A DNA stretch of 41,033 bases from Promethearchaeota archaeon (GCA_016932935.1 JAFGBX010000038.1:1-41033), one strand, 5' to 3'. Counted from the first letter of the stretch, positions 1-9,853 are shown. Notes: generated from the sequence alone by a model not told the origin. Program-made: numbers and translations.

Positions 1-41
1 TATGTTCACATGATCACGCCTCAAGCAGAGAGGTCATCTCA

Positions 42-1244
42 TTGCACTGCAAAAAGACGGCACTCCTTGCCTTTTCGATTGTATCGGTCCTGTCCATCTT
101 CCTCGCAAGCAACACCGCCGCCATCGTGGAAACCAAGCCCGAAATAAAGGAAGGCGGCCTGTATTGGGAATACGTCTCGTTCGGGGAGGTGAATCCCGTC
201 CCGTTCACGTTGAAGACCGCCGGGAACGTTTCGGTATGGCTTCTCACAGCATCCGAGTTTGATCCCCTCCTCCTGGACAACGGAACGTGCCTGGCCCCTG
301 CAATTGCAGCCGACCTCAACACGGTCGACGATGGCGTTTTGGTTAACGGCGTATACACGATCGAACGGCAGTGGAACGTCGAATTACTGAACGCCACGTA
401 TGGCCTCCCCAAAGCCACCCCGCCCGGCGAGGGCGCAAAGCCAACGGTCTACTTCTATCTCGTCTTGCAGAACCACGGCCCCGGCGATCAGCGCGTGATG
501 GTACAGCTCAAGCCAGTTCTCTATTTCCTCAACCACCTGAGCGTCTCGACGAAGTGGCTCCAGATATTCCTCAACGCGACCCTGGTCATCTGGCTCTTGT
601 GGAGCGGGTTCACGTACGCGAAGTCGGAAACGCAAAAGAACAAGGCGAGGATGTACTACGGCTTCGGGGCCGGGTTCGGCTTCGGTCTGGCGGCCAGGGT
701 GGTCGGAGAGACCATCCATTACTACGACCGGGACGTGGGGCTCTACCTTTTCCCGCAAGACAGGCTCGAGGGGGGCATTGCAGGCGTCATATTCAACAGC
801 GCGGCGACCACGGCGATCCCGGCCGTGCTCCTCGTCATGCTACTCTCGCTGGCGTTCGTGGGCTTCTCCTACATCGTCGAGAAGATCGTCAAGAACCGGA
901 AGCCCGTCTTCACGGTGAACTTGATCATCGCCGCTGCTGCCACGCCCCTCGTGCTGTTTTTCGGTGAATACACGGATTACATCCTCGGGTACGTCATGAT
1001 CTCCATCATCCTCGCACTGGTGAATGTCTTGCTTGTTTACATCGCCGTGGCGAGGAGCACGAGCGGGGACCTCCGCAAGCAGGCCATCTACACGATGATA
1101 GGAGTCATCATCCCGGTCTTCTTCCAGGCCTTCGACGCCGCCATAAGCTTTGGTAGCTTCCCAGGCGCCGGGGAAATCAAGGGCATCGTCCTCAACTCCG
1201 TGATCGTGTTGGGGCTGCTCCTTTTCTATAAGAGCAACAAGTGA
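42..1244 (+). CDS. Membrane protein: signal peptide, extracellular domain, then about 7 TM helices (possibly 5'-incomplete)
   Basis: Hydrophobic N-terminus (KKTALLAFSIVSVLSIFLASNTAA), about 150-aa region with NxS/T sequons, then 7 hydrophobic segments with positively charged loops (KSETQKNKAR, KNRKP, RSTSGDLRK) on alternating sides. TTG start at 42; the frame is open to the window edge, so an upstream start is possible. Confidence 0.75.
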   Translation: MHCKKTALLAFSIVSVLSIFLASNTAAIVETKPEIKEGGLYWEYVSFGEVNPVPFTLKTAGNVSVWLLTASEFDPLLLDNGTCLAPAIAADLNTVDDGVLVNGVYTIERQWNVELLNATYGLPKATPPGEGAKPTVYFYLVLQNHGPGDQRVMVQLKPVLYFLNHLSVSTKWLQIFLNATLVIWLLWSGFTYAKSETQKNKARMYYGFGAGFGFGLAARVVGETIHYYDRDVGLYLFPQDRLEGGIAGVIFNSAATTAIPAVLLVMLLSLAFVGFSYIVEKIVKNRKPVFTVNLIIAAAATPLVLFFGEYTDYILGYVMISIILALVNVLLVYIAVARSTSGDLRKQAIYTMIGVIIPVFFQAFDAAISFGSFPGAGEIKGIVLNSVIVLGLLLFYKSNK

Positions 1245-1323
1245 GAATGCATCGCCCCTCCACGAACGTATCCTTTACATTTCCGTTCCATCCCCGCAAG
1301 AACGCAATGGTAATGATAGATCC

Positions 1324-3237
1324 ATGACAGAAACCAAAAACATGGGCGGCGAAGCGACGGCCCGCCCTGACAAGCCCGAGGAAGCCAAGCCAGTGCAAAT
1401 GGCTAGAGAGGAGGATTTGTGGGACAAAATTGGCTTCCACCGCCCGCTAGGTGGCTTCTGGTTCAGACTCATACTCGAGCTCGGCATCATCCTCATCCCG
1501 ATCCTGTTCGTCTCGTTCTGGCTCACGATACTGTACCCTTACCCGGAGAGCCTGGGATATTCAACGGCGTTCTCGGGGCTGTTCGTGCTCGTGTTCACGG
1601 CGTTCGACATCGGCACCGCGAACACGTTGAACAGGTTCGTGGCAGACTCCGCGATTAAAAACCCCGCGAAGATGGTCCAGTACATCCAATACTTCATCTG
1701 GTACCAGGCGATCACGGGGCTCGTGCAGATCACGATCTTGAGCCTGTGGACGGTCTTTTTCATGCCGAACACCCCGCAAGCCTACGGGATCTGGATCATC
1801 CTCCTGGTCGTGTCCAAGCAATACCCGGGCTACCTGAACGTCTTCAAGACCGCCCTCGGCTCGCTCCAGCAGTTCAACAAGAAGTCGGCCGTGGACTTCC
1901 TCCAGTCCGAGGCGTTCCAGCGCCTCACCGAGATCGCGTTCGTGTTGCTCGGCCGCTGGCTCGGCGGGCTGAACCCGGCGGTGGGCGAGCTCATGGGCAT
2001 CGCGATCGGGTCGGTGCTGGGCCTGTACCTCGACGACGTCGTCGCCATGGTCGTCTCCGGGTACCTCCTGGCGAGGCACCTCAAGCCGTGGGGCATCGAG
2101 TTCCGGGACCTGTTCCGCTGCGAGTTCGACAGGCACCTCGTGAAGGAATGCTTGTGGTTCGGGTTGCGGACGGGCATCCCCGGCCTGCTCGTCGCGAACA
2201 CGCAGATCATCGGCCTCACGCTGTTCCTCGCGTTCCTCCCCCAGTACACGACCTTCGTCGTCCTCCACGGCATGGCCACCCAGCTCGTCGCCGTCACGCA
2301 GCGTTTGGTCGATCAGGACTTCTCGCCCCTCTTCACCGAGGCCTACCAGAACGGCAAGAAGAAGCTGTGCCAGTATTACCACGCGCACGCGATGCGGTTC
2401 TTCGCAATCAACACGGGATTCGCCATGGCCATCATGCTCATCGTCATGACGGTGCTCGGCGACGTGTTTGCCGCCTTGAACCTGGAGCGCTACATGCTCA
2501 CGTTGCCGTTCCTCGTCCCGGCCGCGCTAGCCCGGGTCTCGAAGACCTACTTCAACTACCCCGAGGGCATCATGATCGCCGCGCACAAGCCAACGCAGTG
2601 GATGATCCTGAAGGTCATAGAGGAGGGGCTGAGGATCCTCTTCCTCTGGTTGACGGTCGTCGTGTTCCGCGTGCAAGATCTGGGCATCTACGGGATCGTC
2701 TACGTGCTCTCCTTGGTCGACTACCCGGCCTACCTCGTGAAGGCGATCATCGCGTACACGTTCATCGACCGCCACGTGTTCAAGATGCGCCTCATGACCT
2801 GGCAGACCTTCGTCGCCCCGTCCTTGTCTTGCGGGATCCTCTTCGGGGTCTTCACCGCCCTCAAGCTGCTCGTGCTCGACCCGCTGATGAAGTGGAACTT
2901 CATCGTGGCGATCGCCATCGGCATCGCCGGGATCGCGGTGCTCGTGTTCACGTTCTACTTCCCGCTCACCGTGCTCCTGGGCGGGTGGGACGACAACAGC
3001 ATCAGCGACTTCAAGAGGGTTGTCAAGATGACCGGCCCGAGCAAGATCCTCGTGAACCCGATCGCGAAGATGATCTTCAAGACCGTCCCGATCGCCCGCC
3101 TCCACAACCGGTTCAAGTACGACGAGTCGGAGGCGTTCGCGGAGCTCAAGGAGCTCGTCGCGCTCCGCGATGAGAACCGGGAGAACGCCGCTGCCAAGCC
3201 CTTGTCGAAGAAGGGGCGCTTGCTGTCGATGCTATGA
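1324..3237 (+). CDS. Polytopic membrane protein, MOP-superfamily flippase-like (MATE/Wzx-like)
   Basis: 637-aa ORF with many TM segments. Layout resembles polysaccharide flippases (FDIGTANTLNRFVADSA, long TM pairs). Family call is weak. Confidence 0.6.
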   Translation: MTETKNMGGEATARPDKPEEAKPVQMAREEDLWDKIGFHRPLGGFWFRLILELGIILIPILFVSFWLTILYPYPESLGYSTAFSGLFVLVFTAFDIGTANTLNRFVADSAIKNPAKMVQYIQYFIWYQAITGLVQITILSLWTVFFMPNTPQAYGIWIILLVVSKQYPGYLNVFKTALGSLQQFNKKSAVDFLQSEAFQRLTEIAFVLLGRWLGGLNPAVGELMGIAIGSVLGLYLDDVVAMVVSGYLLARHLKPWGIEFRDLFRCEFDRHLVKECLWFGLRTGIPGLLVANTQIIGLTLFLAFLPQYTTFVVLHGMATQLVAVTQRLVDQDFSPLFTEAYQNGKKKLCQYYHAHAMRFFAINTGFAMAIMLIVMTVLGDVFAALNLERYMLTLPFLVPAALARVSKTYFNYPEGIMIAAHKPTQWMILKVIEEGLRILFLWLTVVVFRVQDLGIYGIVYVLSLVDYPAYLVKAIIAYTFIDRHVFKMRLMTWQTFVAPSLSCGILFGVFTALKLLVLDPLMKWNFIVAIAIGIAGIAVLVFTFYFPLTVLLGGWDDNSISDFKRVVKMTGPSKILVNPIAKMIFKTVPIARLHNRFKYDESEAFAELKELVALRDENRENAAAKPLSKKGRLLSML

Positions 3238-3312
3238 TGCATACGATCCCCTCCTCTTTCCGCACCTCCCCATGCCAGGGAGTTCTTTAACCAGTATTCC
3301 TGGTTCGCACCT

Positions 3313-4656
3313 ATGCCGGCGAACGAGAGCCGAGAGAACGGGGCAGGCCCCGGCGTTCCCACCGGGGGCTCCATGGCCGATTACTTGTCGCAGTTCAACA
3401 TCGACCCGCGGAAGGCCCTCTTCACCCTGATGCTGTGCACCTTCATCGACCAGCTCGGGTACACGCTCATCTTGCCGCTCTTGCCCGGCGTGGCGAAGGG
3501 CTTTGGCGTTGCGGACCTCGAGATCGGCGGGATCATCGCCGCGAACGCCGCGACCGCCCTGGTCTGCGGCCCCGTCCTCGGCAAGCTGAGCGACCGCTTC
3601 GGGCGCAAGCGGCTGCTCATCATCTCGATGCTCGGCACCCTCGCGTCGTTCACGCTGCTCTCCTTGTCGACCAACCTCGCGGGCATCATCGCGTCCAGGG
3701 TGCTCGACGGCATCTTCAGCGGCCAGATCCCCATCGTCAGGGCGTACGTCGCCGACATCACGGGGAAGAGGGAGCGCACGGACGTGATGGGCAAGATGAT
3801 GGCCAGCTTCTCCCTCGGCCTCATCATCGGGCCCTCGATCGGCGGCCTCCTCGGCGAGCTGGACTGGCGGTACCCGGTCATCTTCGGGATGGTACTCTCC
3901 GCGCTCGGCACCGCCCTCGTGTTCAAGATCCTCGTGGAGAGCATGCCCCCCCAGCGTGTCGCCGAGATCAAGGCGCGGAAGGCCGCGAGCGCGGCCCTCG
4001 CCAGCCAGCCCAACGGGTTCGACGCTGAGTCGCTGCTCACGAGGCCCATCGCCATCCGGCTCGTCCAGATCTTCTTGCAAGTTCTCGCGTTCAACGCGTT
4101 CATATCCACCTTGCCGCTCGTGCTCGAGGAGCGGTTCCTCGTCTCGCCATCGCAAATCGGCCTCTTGTTCAGCGTGTTCGGCATCGAGCTCATCGTTTTT
4201 AGCGGCCTGGCCCTCAAGCGCGTCCTCAAGCGCTTCGGTGAGGCCAAGCTCCTGGTCGCGAGCATAGCGCTCCTGGCGTCCTCGTTCGTGGTCTACCCGT
4301 TCATCGACAACTTCTGGTTGCTGTTCGCCTTCATCACGCCCCCCACCGTCGCCATGGCCCTGTTCCGCCCGATCGTCCAGAGCACGCTCACGAAGGCCGC
4401 GCCCGAGTCTCGGCAAGGGGAGGCGAACGGCTGGGGAACGACCATGCAGGGGATAGCGCAGGTCGTCGCGCCACTCGTGTCCACATCGTACCTCCAGGCC
4501 GGCTCGTTGCTCTTGTTCGGCATCACGGTCTCGGCGTACTATTTGATCGGTTGGACCATATCGGCCGTCTTCGTCGCGCTATTGATCGTCGCCATCATCG
4601 ACGTGAGGCTGTACCCGAGGGACTTCGAGGAGCTCGTGAGGCCCCCCGTCGCGTGA
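3313..4656 (+). CDS. MFS transporter
   Basis: MFS loop 2-3 motif GKLSDRFGRKRLLIISM; about 12 TM segments. Confidence 0.88.
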   Translation: MPANESRENGAGPGVPTGGSMADYLSQFNIDPRKALFTLMLCTFIDQLGYTLILPLLPGVAKGFGVADLEIGGIIAANAATALVCGPVLGKLSDRFGRKRLLIISMLGTLASFTLLSLSTNLAGIIASRVLDGIFSGQIPIVRAYVADITGKRERTDVMGKMMASFSLGLIIGPSIGGLLGELDWRYPVIFGMVLSALGTALVFKILVESMPPQRVAEIKARKAASAALASQPNGFDAESLLTRPIAIRLVQIFLQVLAFNAFISTLPLVLEERFLVSPSQIGLLFSVFGIELIVFSGLALKRVLKRFGEAKLLVASIALLASSFVVYPFIDNFWLLFAFITPPTVAMALFRPIVQSTLTKAAPESRQGEANGWGTTMQGIAQVVAPLVSTSYLQAGSLLLFGITVSAYYLIGWTISAVFVALLIVAIIDVRLYPRDFEELVRPPVA

Positions 4657-4818
4657 GGCCGTCATGAGCGGGGCGGGCGGGCACATCGCGCCAGGTTGTA
4701 CGAGTCGGGACAGCCCCGATAGGCAGGAGGAGGCCCGACGCTTCACGATTCCATTCCATCCGCGTGCAGTACTATACCTGCCCCTTCCTCTCGTTGAGGA
4801 AGTCTCCCCTCGTATGGA

Positions 4819-6363
4819 TTAGGAATCGAGCCATTGCTCGATCTGCTTGGCATGCGCGGGCGTCCAGCCCTTGTATGTGTTCGCAATGACGTCCTCGTAC
4901 GTCGCGCGCGGGTTCTTCGCCCCGTATTCGAAGAGCGGGATCGTCCTCCCCTTGAGCTTGTCCCGGTAGGCGCGGAAGGAGGCCTTGCACCACGCTTGCC
5001 ACTCCGCGTGCACGCGCTCGTAGTCGCAGACCCCGCGCAGCTTCGCGTCGAGCTCCTTCACCACGCCCGGCTCGCCCTTCGCGAGGTTGGTGATCTCGTC
5101 GGGATCGGCGGCGAGGTCGAACAACTGGGGCTCGAAGCCGGGGTAGGCGACGTACTTCCACCGCCCCGTCCGGAGCATGAACATGGACGTGTTCGCCGCG
5201 GTGCCCGTGTACATCGAGAACGCGTAGTCGCGGCTCCACCCGGGGGTTCCCTTGAGCAGCGGCAGGAAAGATTCCCCGTCCAGGCGGCTCGTGGCGCGCT
5301 CCTTCGGGATGCCGGCCAGGTCGAGGATCGTGGGGTAGAGGTCGACCAGGGAGACGAAGTCCTCGACGACAACGCCCTGCCGGGTGCCGGGCCCGGCGAC
5401 GATGAGCGGGACTCGTGACGCCGAGTCGTACATGTTCATCTTGTAGAACATGTCGTGTTCCATATTGTTCTCGCCGTGGTCGGCCGTGATGATCACGTGG
5501 GTGGTCTCCAGCAGGCCCAGCCCCTCGATCTCGTCCAGTACCTCGCCGATGAGGCCGTCGGTCTCGGCCACCATTGCGTAGTATATCGCCCGCGTGCGCT
5601 TCACCGAGGCCGGGTCGAGCCCGTGCGCCCAGGCCTTCGAGATCCGCTGGTACTCGAGGACGGGATGCAAGGGCTCCGGATCCTTCGGGGGAACGGAGAC
5701 GGCGTCTTGGTCGACCTTGGAGAGCCAGTGCCTCGTGGTCTTGAACGCCGGGTGTGGCGTCGTGAGGCTCAAGTAGAGGAAGAACGGCTCGCCCTTCCCC
5801 TTCTTCTGCCGCTTGGCCTGTTTTTTGAGGAAGTTCCTCGCCTTCGCGCAGCGGATCCAGTCCTCCACGTGGAACTTCTGGGCGTCCGACTCCTTGACCC
5901 TCGGCGCGGGCTGCAGGTACGAGGGCAGTTGGATGTTGGCGGCGCACGTCCAGTCCGTGATGCGGTTCTGCTGGGAGTGCCCGCCGGAGATGTAGTCGTG
6001 CTTTCCGATGCCGATGTCGTTAGCCCGGCCCTTTGCACCCCCTTTTTTCCTAGTCGCGAGGATGTAACCGCCCTCGCGGGTGAGCACGTCGCGCAAGATA
6101 GGCGTGCCGGGCTCCAACCCCTTGTGGTTGCTCCAGCTCTTGCAGTTGAACGTGTACTGGCCCGACCACATGTTGGCCCGCGCGGGGCAGCAGACGGGCT
6201 GGGGAGTGTAATGGTTCTTGAACAGCACCCCGCGGGCCGCGAACCGGTCGATGTTGGGCGTGACCTTCTTGAGCGCCGGATCCCCGAGGCACCCGAGCAC
6301 CCGGCCGTCCCAGGACTCGACCATGATGAGCACGATGTTCGGCCGTGCCGGTTGTTGTGCCAT
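4819..6363 (-). CDS. Type I sulfatase, arylsulfatase K-like
   Basis: NIVLIMVESWDGR N-terminus, formylglycine motif C-C-P-A-R within VCCPARANMWSG, ITADHGE metal/active-site motif, MLRTGRWKYVAYPG..PQLFDLAADPDE C-terminal motif. Start placed at MAQQPARPN (6363) rather than the ORF-track start at 6459. Confidence 0.92.
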   Translation of the reverse strand: MAQQPARPNIVLIMVESWDGRVLGCLGDPALKKVTPNIDRFAARGVLFKNHYTPQPVCCPARANMWSGQYTFNCKSWSNHKGLEPGTPILRDVLTREGGYILATRKKGGAKGRANDIGIGKHDYISGGHSQQNRITDWTCAANIQLPSYLQPAPRVKESDAQKFHVEDWIRCAKARNFLKKQAKRQKKGKGEPFFLYLSLTTPHPAFKTTRHWLSKVDQDAVSVPPKDPEPLHPVLEYQRISKAWAHGLDPASVKRTRAIYYAMVAETDGLIGEVLDEIEGLGLLETTHVIITADHGENNMEHDMFYKMNMYDSASRVPLIVAGPGTRQGVVVEDFVSLVDLYPTILDLAGIPKERATSRLDGESFLPLLKGTPGWSRDYAFSMYTGTAANTSMFMLRTGRWKYVAYPGFEPQLFDLAADPDEITNLAKGEPGVVKELDAKLRGVCDYERVHAEWQAWCKASFRAYRDKLKGRTIPLFEYGAKNPRATYEDVIANTYKGWTPAHAKQIEQWLDS

Positions 6364-6479
6364 GATAGTCGGTTCCCATTCCCAGGTCTGCACTTTTGAA
6401 CCTTTCCTCCCGGTTGTGAGCATTATTATCCGCTCGCGGGTAAGATGGTAGACATCCACAAACCAACGGCAGATCGTTC

Positions 6480-7412
6480 ATGATTTCATCGACCTTCACC
6501 TTCAAGGACGCCCACGGCGTCGACATCTTCGTCTATAAATGGCTCCCCGACGGGGCGATCAAGGCCTGCGTCCAGCTATCCCACGGCCTGGGGGAGCACG
6601 CGGGGAGGTACGAGCATTTCGCTGAATCTCTCACCAAGGCTGGCTACGCGTGCTACGCGGACGACCACCGCGGCCACGGGAAGACTGCCGGGGACGTGTC
6701 CAAGCTCGGCATCTTCGGCCCCGGCGGCTGGGATGCCGCCGTCGAGGACATGAAACAACTGACGGACATCATCAAGAAGGAACAGCCTGGCAAGCCGGTC
6801 TTCCTCTTCGGCCACTCGTGGGGTTCTTACTTGAGCCAGAACTACATCCAACTCCACGGCGCCGAGCTGAAGGGTGTCGTGCTCTGCGGCTCGACAGGCA
6901 AGCAGACGTTCATCATCCAGAAGCTCGGTCCCTTGCTAGCGAAGTCCCAGGCCAAGAAGATCGGCGCGGACACCCCGAGCGCGTTCATCTTCAAGATGAC
7001 GTTCAAGAAGTTCAACAAGCCCTTCGAGCCGTCGCCGACGGGCACGGACTTCGACTGGATCAGCCGCGACGAGGCGATCGTGAAGAATTACGACGCCGAC
7101 CCGTACTGCGGGTTCCAGATAACCCCGGGCTTCAGCCTGGAGTTCGCGAACGCGCTCAATCGCCTGTGGAAGCCGGAGAACGAGGCGCGCATCCCCACGA
7201 GCCTGCCGGTATTCATCGTCGCCGGCACGATGGACACGACCAACGGGCGCTTGAGGATGCTCGAACCGCTCGTGAAGCGATACAAGGAACGGCTCGGCAT
7301 CAAGGACGTGTCCGAGAAGTATTACGAGGGCGCGCGGCACGCGATATACGAGGAGACAAACAAGGACGAGGTTCACGCGGACATCATCGCGTGGCTGGAC
7401 GCCCGCCTCTAA
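6480..7412 (+). CDS. Alpha/beta hydrolase, monoacylglycerol lipase/lysophospholipase-like
   Basis: SHGLGEHAGRYEHFAESLTKAGYACYADDHRGHGKT, nucleophile elbow GHSWGS, C-terminal YEGARHAIYEETNKDEV. Confidence 0.88.
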   Translation: MISSTFTFKDAHGVDIFVYKWLPDGAIKACVQLSHGLGEHAGRYEHFAESLTKAGYACYADDHRGHGKTAGDVSKLGIFGPGGWDAAVEDMKQLTDIIKKEQPGKPVFLFGHSWGSYLSQNYIQLHGAELKGVVLCGSTGKQTFIIQKLGPLLAKSQAKKIGADTPSAFIFKMTFKKFNKPFEPSPTGTDFDWISRDEAIVKNYDADPYCGFQITPGFSLEFANALNRLWKPENEARIPTSLPVFIVAGTMDTTNGRLRMLEPLVKRYKERLGIKDVSEKYYEGARHAIYEETNKDEVHADIIAWLDARL

Positions 7413-7462
7413 TCCCGCCCTCTTATCAAGGACGATGTTACAGCGTCCGCCAGGCGCGGCGT

Positions 7463-8614
7463 TCATCTGGTGCCCGGCGCTCGCCAGTCGAACAAGGCGG
7501 GAACATCGTCCTTCTGGACCACCAGGTCCTTGAAAGACCGCCCTGGCGGGATCCCGAAGAAGTGCCATTCCGCGAACCGCATCAGCGCCTCCCGGTCCTC
7601 GTCGTTATGCTCGTGCCCGCCCAGCCGGTAATTGACCCCGTTCCGGTCTGGAACCCCGAGGTATTCGTAGACGGGCTCCGTGGCGAGGAACGCGCAGCTC
7701 GTCCCTTCCGGGTTCGCCCAGACGTCCCCGATGCCCTCCACGCGCAGCAGCGGTCGCGGCGCGACCAGGCCCATCACGAAATGCTGGTCGAACGGCAACA
7801 GGCTTTCCCGGCGCGCGAACTTGGCGAATTCCGGGTGCATCCAGGCCCACCAGCGTTTTCGGTCGACCAAGTCGCCCAGGCTTTCGGCACGATCCCCCAG
7901 GGCGAGAAAAGAGCCAGCGCCACCGCAACCGGAACCAGCCGGGTTCACGAGCGAGAACCGCTCGTCGAGCGCGCCCGCGAGTAAGGCCGCCTTGCCGTTG
8001 CGGGAATGCCCTGACACGATCACATGCTGCTTGTTGACCTCCTTCCTCGTGAGCGCGTAGTCCAGCACGCGGCGGGCGCCCCACGCCCATATGGCGATAG
8101 ACCCCCACGTGTAATTGCCGGGCTCGACCTCGTCGTAGGCCCGCCTGGCCGGGCCGCGGAGCGGGTTCCCTTGCTTGTCAGGCTCGATCTGCGTGTTCTG
8201 GAACGTGATGACCTCGTATCCTTGATCCAGCATGTCGAAGAACGTGCCACCCCCCACGCATACCAGCGTCGGCAGCCCGTCCTTGCCGAACTCGGGTATC
8301 TGCTTCCGCTTCTCGTCCACGGACTTCTCCGACGGGAGCCAGATCGAAACGTCGACGGAAAAGGTGACGTCGGGGCGTTCCACGTGCGGCGTGAACACGA
8401 GCTGGATCGACTCGAGGACGTCCCCGAAATCGAACCGCCGGATACCCTTCTGGACGGCGTCAACCCGTGCCGGCGGGCCGGGCATCGTGCCGTATTCGAA
8501 ATCTAGGATGATCTCTTTTATCTCTTCACGCCGCGTCTCCCATTCTGTTAGGCTGGCTACCCGCTTTCCGTTATTGCGCACGAATGGATCCGGGAATTTT
8601 TTGATGAGCTCCAT
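7463..8614 (-). CDS. Glucuronoyl esterase-like alpha/beta hydrolase (CE15-like)
   Basis: VIVSGHSRNGKAALLAGALDERF nucleophile motif, NPAGSGCGGAGS, terminal GGHEHNDEDREALMRFAEWHFFG: the CE15/acetyl-xylan-esterase-like pattern. Confidence 0.75.
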   Translation of the reverse strand: MELIKKFPDPFVRNNGKRVASLTEWETRREEIKEIILDFEYGTMPGPPARVDAVQKGIRRFDFGDVLESIQLVFTPHVERPDVTFSVDVSIWLPSEKSVDEKRKQIPEFGKDGLPTLVCVGGGTFFDMLDQGYEVITFQNTQIEPDKQGNPLRGPARRAYDEVEPGNYTWGSIAIWAWGARRVLDYALTRKEVNKQHVIVSGHSRNGKAALLAGALDERFSLVNPAGSGCGGAGSFLALGDRAESLGDLVDRKRWWAWMHPEFAKFARRESLLPFDQHFVMGLVAPRPLLRVEGIGDVWANPEGTSCAFLATEPVYEYLGVPDRNGVNYRLGGHEHNDEDREALMRFAEWHFFGIPPGRSFKDLVVQKDDVPALFDWRAPGTR

Positions 8615-8670
8615 CGTATCCCACCTCGATCAAAGGAAACATCAAATTAAGAGGAGAAACAGGTTAGGTT

Positions 8671-9828
8671 TCACACGAGATCTTTGTCCTGGTAGGTGTG
8701 CTGCAGCGCCGGGTAGTCGGTAGGCTTGTCATCGAAGGGGAAGGTGATTTTCTTGCCGTGCACTTGGCTGAGCAAGATCGCGCGCAATAACTCGATGGAT
8801 TTTCGCCCCTCGTTGACATCAACGGAGATGCTGTTCGCATCGTCGTTGGCGACGGCGTTGATGAAGTTGTCCATGACGGCCTTGTTCAGGTTGATCTTTA
8901 GCGAGGGGACGTACGACCACATGCGCTTCGCCTTCTTGAGGGCCTTCTTCCGGTAGTCCTCGAAGAAGCGGGGGATGCCGAACAGCCCCTTGTCGTTCTT
9001 CCGGTGCACGATGGCGCCCTCCGTGCCGTACACGCCGAACACTTCGTCCCGGTCGTGCTGGTATGCGACGCCGGCCTGGATGAACCCCATCGAACCGTTC
9101 TGGAACTCGACGATGGCGCTGGTGTTGTCGTCGGTCTCGACGAGCGTGTGCTTCGCGACGCGGCTCGACGCGAAGACCGACTGCACCGGGCTGGGCGATA
9201 TCCACTGGAACAGGTCGATGTGGTGCATTATCTGGTTCGCGATGGCGCCGCCGCCCTCGGTGGGCCAATGCCCCTTCCATCCCTCCCAGTCGAGGTCCTT
9301 GTTCTCGGGCACGGGGCTCGAGTTGAGGTAGTAGTCCTCCTTGCGCCACCAGTGGTATATTGCATTTATCTGGAAGACCTCGCCGATGTCCCCCGATTTC
9401 ACCGCGTTCCTCAGGGCGACGTAGATCGGGTCGAACCGGTGCTGGAAGCCGACCGCGAGCTTGATCCTGGATTTTTCAACCGCAGCCGCCATCTCGTCGG
9501 CCTGCGGCAGGTTAATACACATTGGCTTCTCGCAGTAGACGTGGATGCCCCGCTCCGCCGCGGCGATCGCCTGGGGCGCGTGCACGTAGTGCGGCGTTGC
9601 GACGATCACGATGTCGGGGTTTTCTTTGTCCATCATCTCCACGTAGTCCGTGTACACCTTGCAGCCGAACCGCTCGGCCGCCCGGTTTCGGGCGATCTCG
9701 AGGATGTCGGCGATCCCGACGAGCTCGAGCTGGTGGGGGTCGTTCTTCGGCCATCTCGCAACGCGGTTCGCCCACGAACGGCCGCGGCCCCCGCCGCCGC
9801 CGATGACGCCGACGCGATAGTGTGCCAT
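8671..9828 (-). CDS. Gfo/Idh/MocA-family oxidoreductase
   Basis: N-terminal Rossmann motif VGVIGGGGGRGRSWANRVARW, CEKPM motif, DIVIVATPHYVHAPQA. Start at MAHYRVGV (9828). Confidence 0.9.
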   Translation of the reverse strand: MAHYRVGVIGGGGGRGRSWANRVARWPKNDPHQLELVGIADILEIARNRAAERFGCKVYTDYVEMMDKENPDIVIVATPHYVHAPQAIAAAERGIHVYCEKPMCINLPQADEMAAAVEKSRIKLAVGFQHRFDPIYVALRNAVKSGDIGEVFQINAIYHWWRKEDYYLNSSPVPENKDLDWEGWKGHWPTEGGGAIANQIMHHIDLFQWISPSPVQSVFASSRVAKHTLVETDDNTSAIVEFQNGSMGFIQAGVAYQHDRDEVFGVYGTEGAIVHRKNDKGLFGIPRFFEDYRKKALKKAKRMWSYVPSLKINLNKAVMDNFINAVANDDANSISVDVNEGRKSIELLRAILLSQVHGKKITFPFDDKPTDYPALQHTYQDKDLV

Positions 9829-9853
9829 GTGCGCTTCAATGTCGCCGCCTATT

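Noticed and set aside
1746-3173. 475-aa plus-strand ORF
   Set aside because: Frame-shifted shadow of the flippase-like gene; Arg/Pro/His-rich translation with no domain.
3232-4416. 394-aa minus-strand ORF
   Set aside because: Antisense to the MFS gene at 3313-4656; Arg/Glu/Asp/Gly-rich low-complexity composition typical of GC-rich shadow ORFs.
6650-7984. 444-aa plus-strand ORF spanning lipase and esterase genes
   Set aside because: Overlaps two well-supported genes in other frames; composition is out-of-frame GC-rich.
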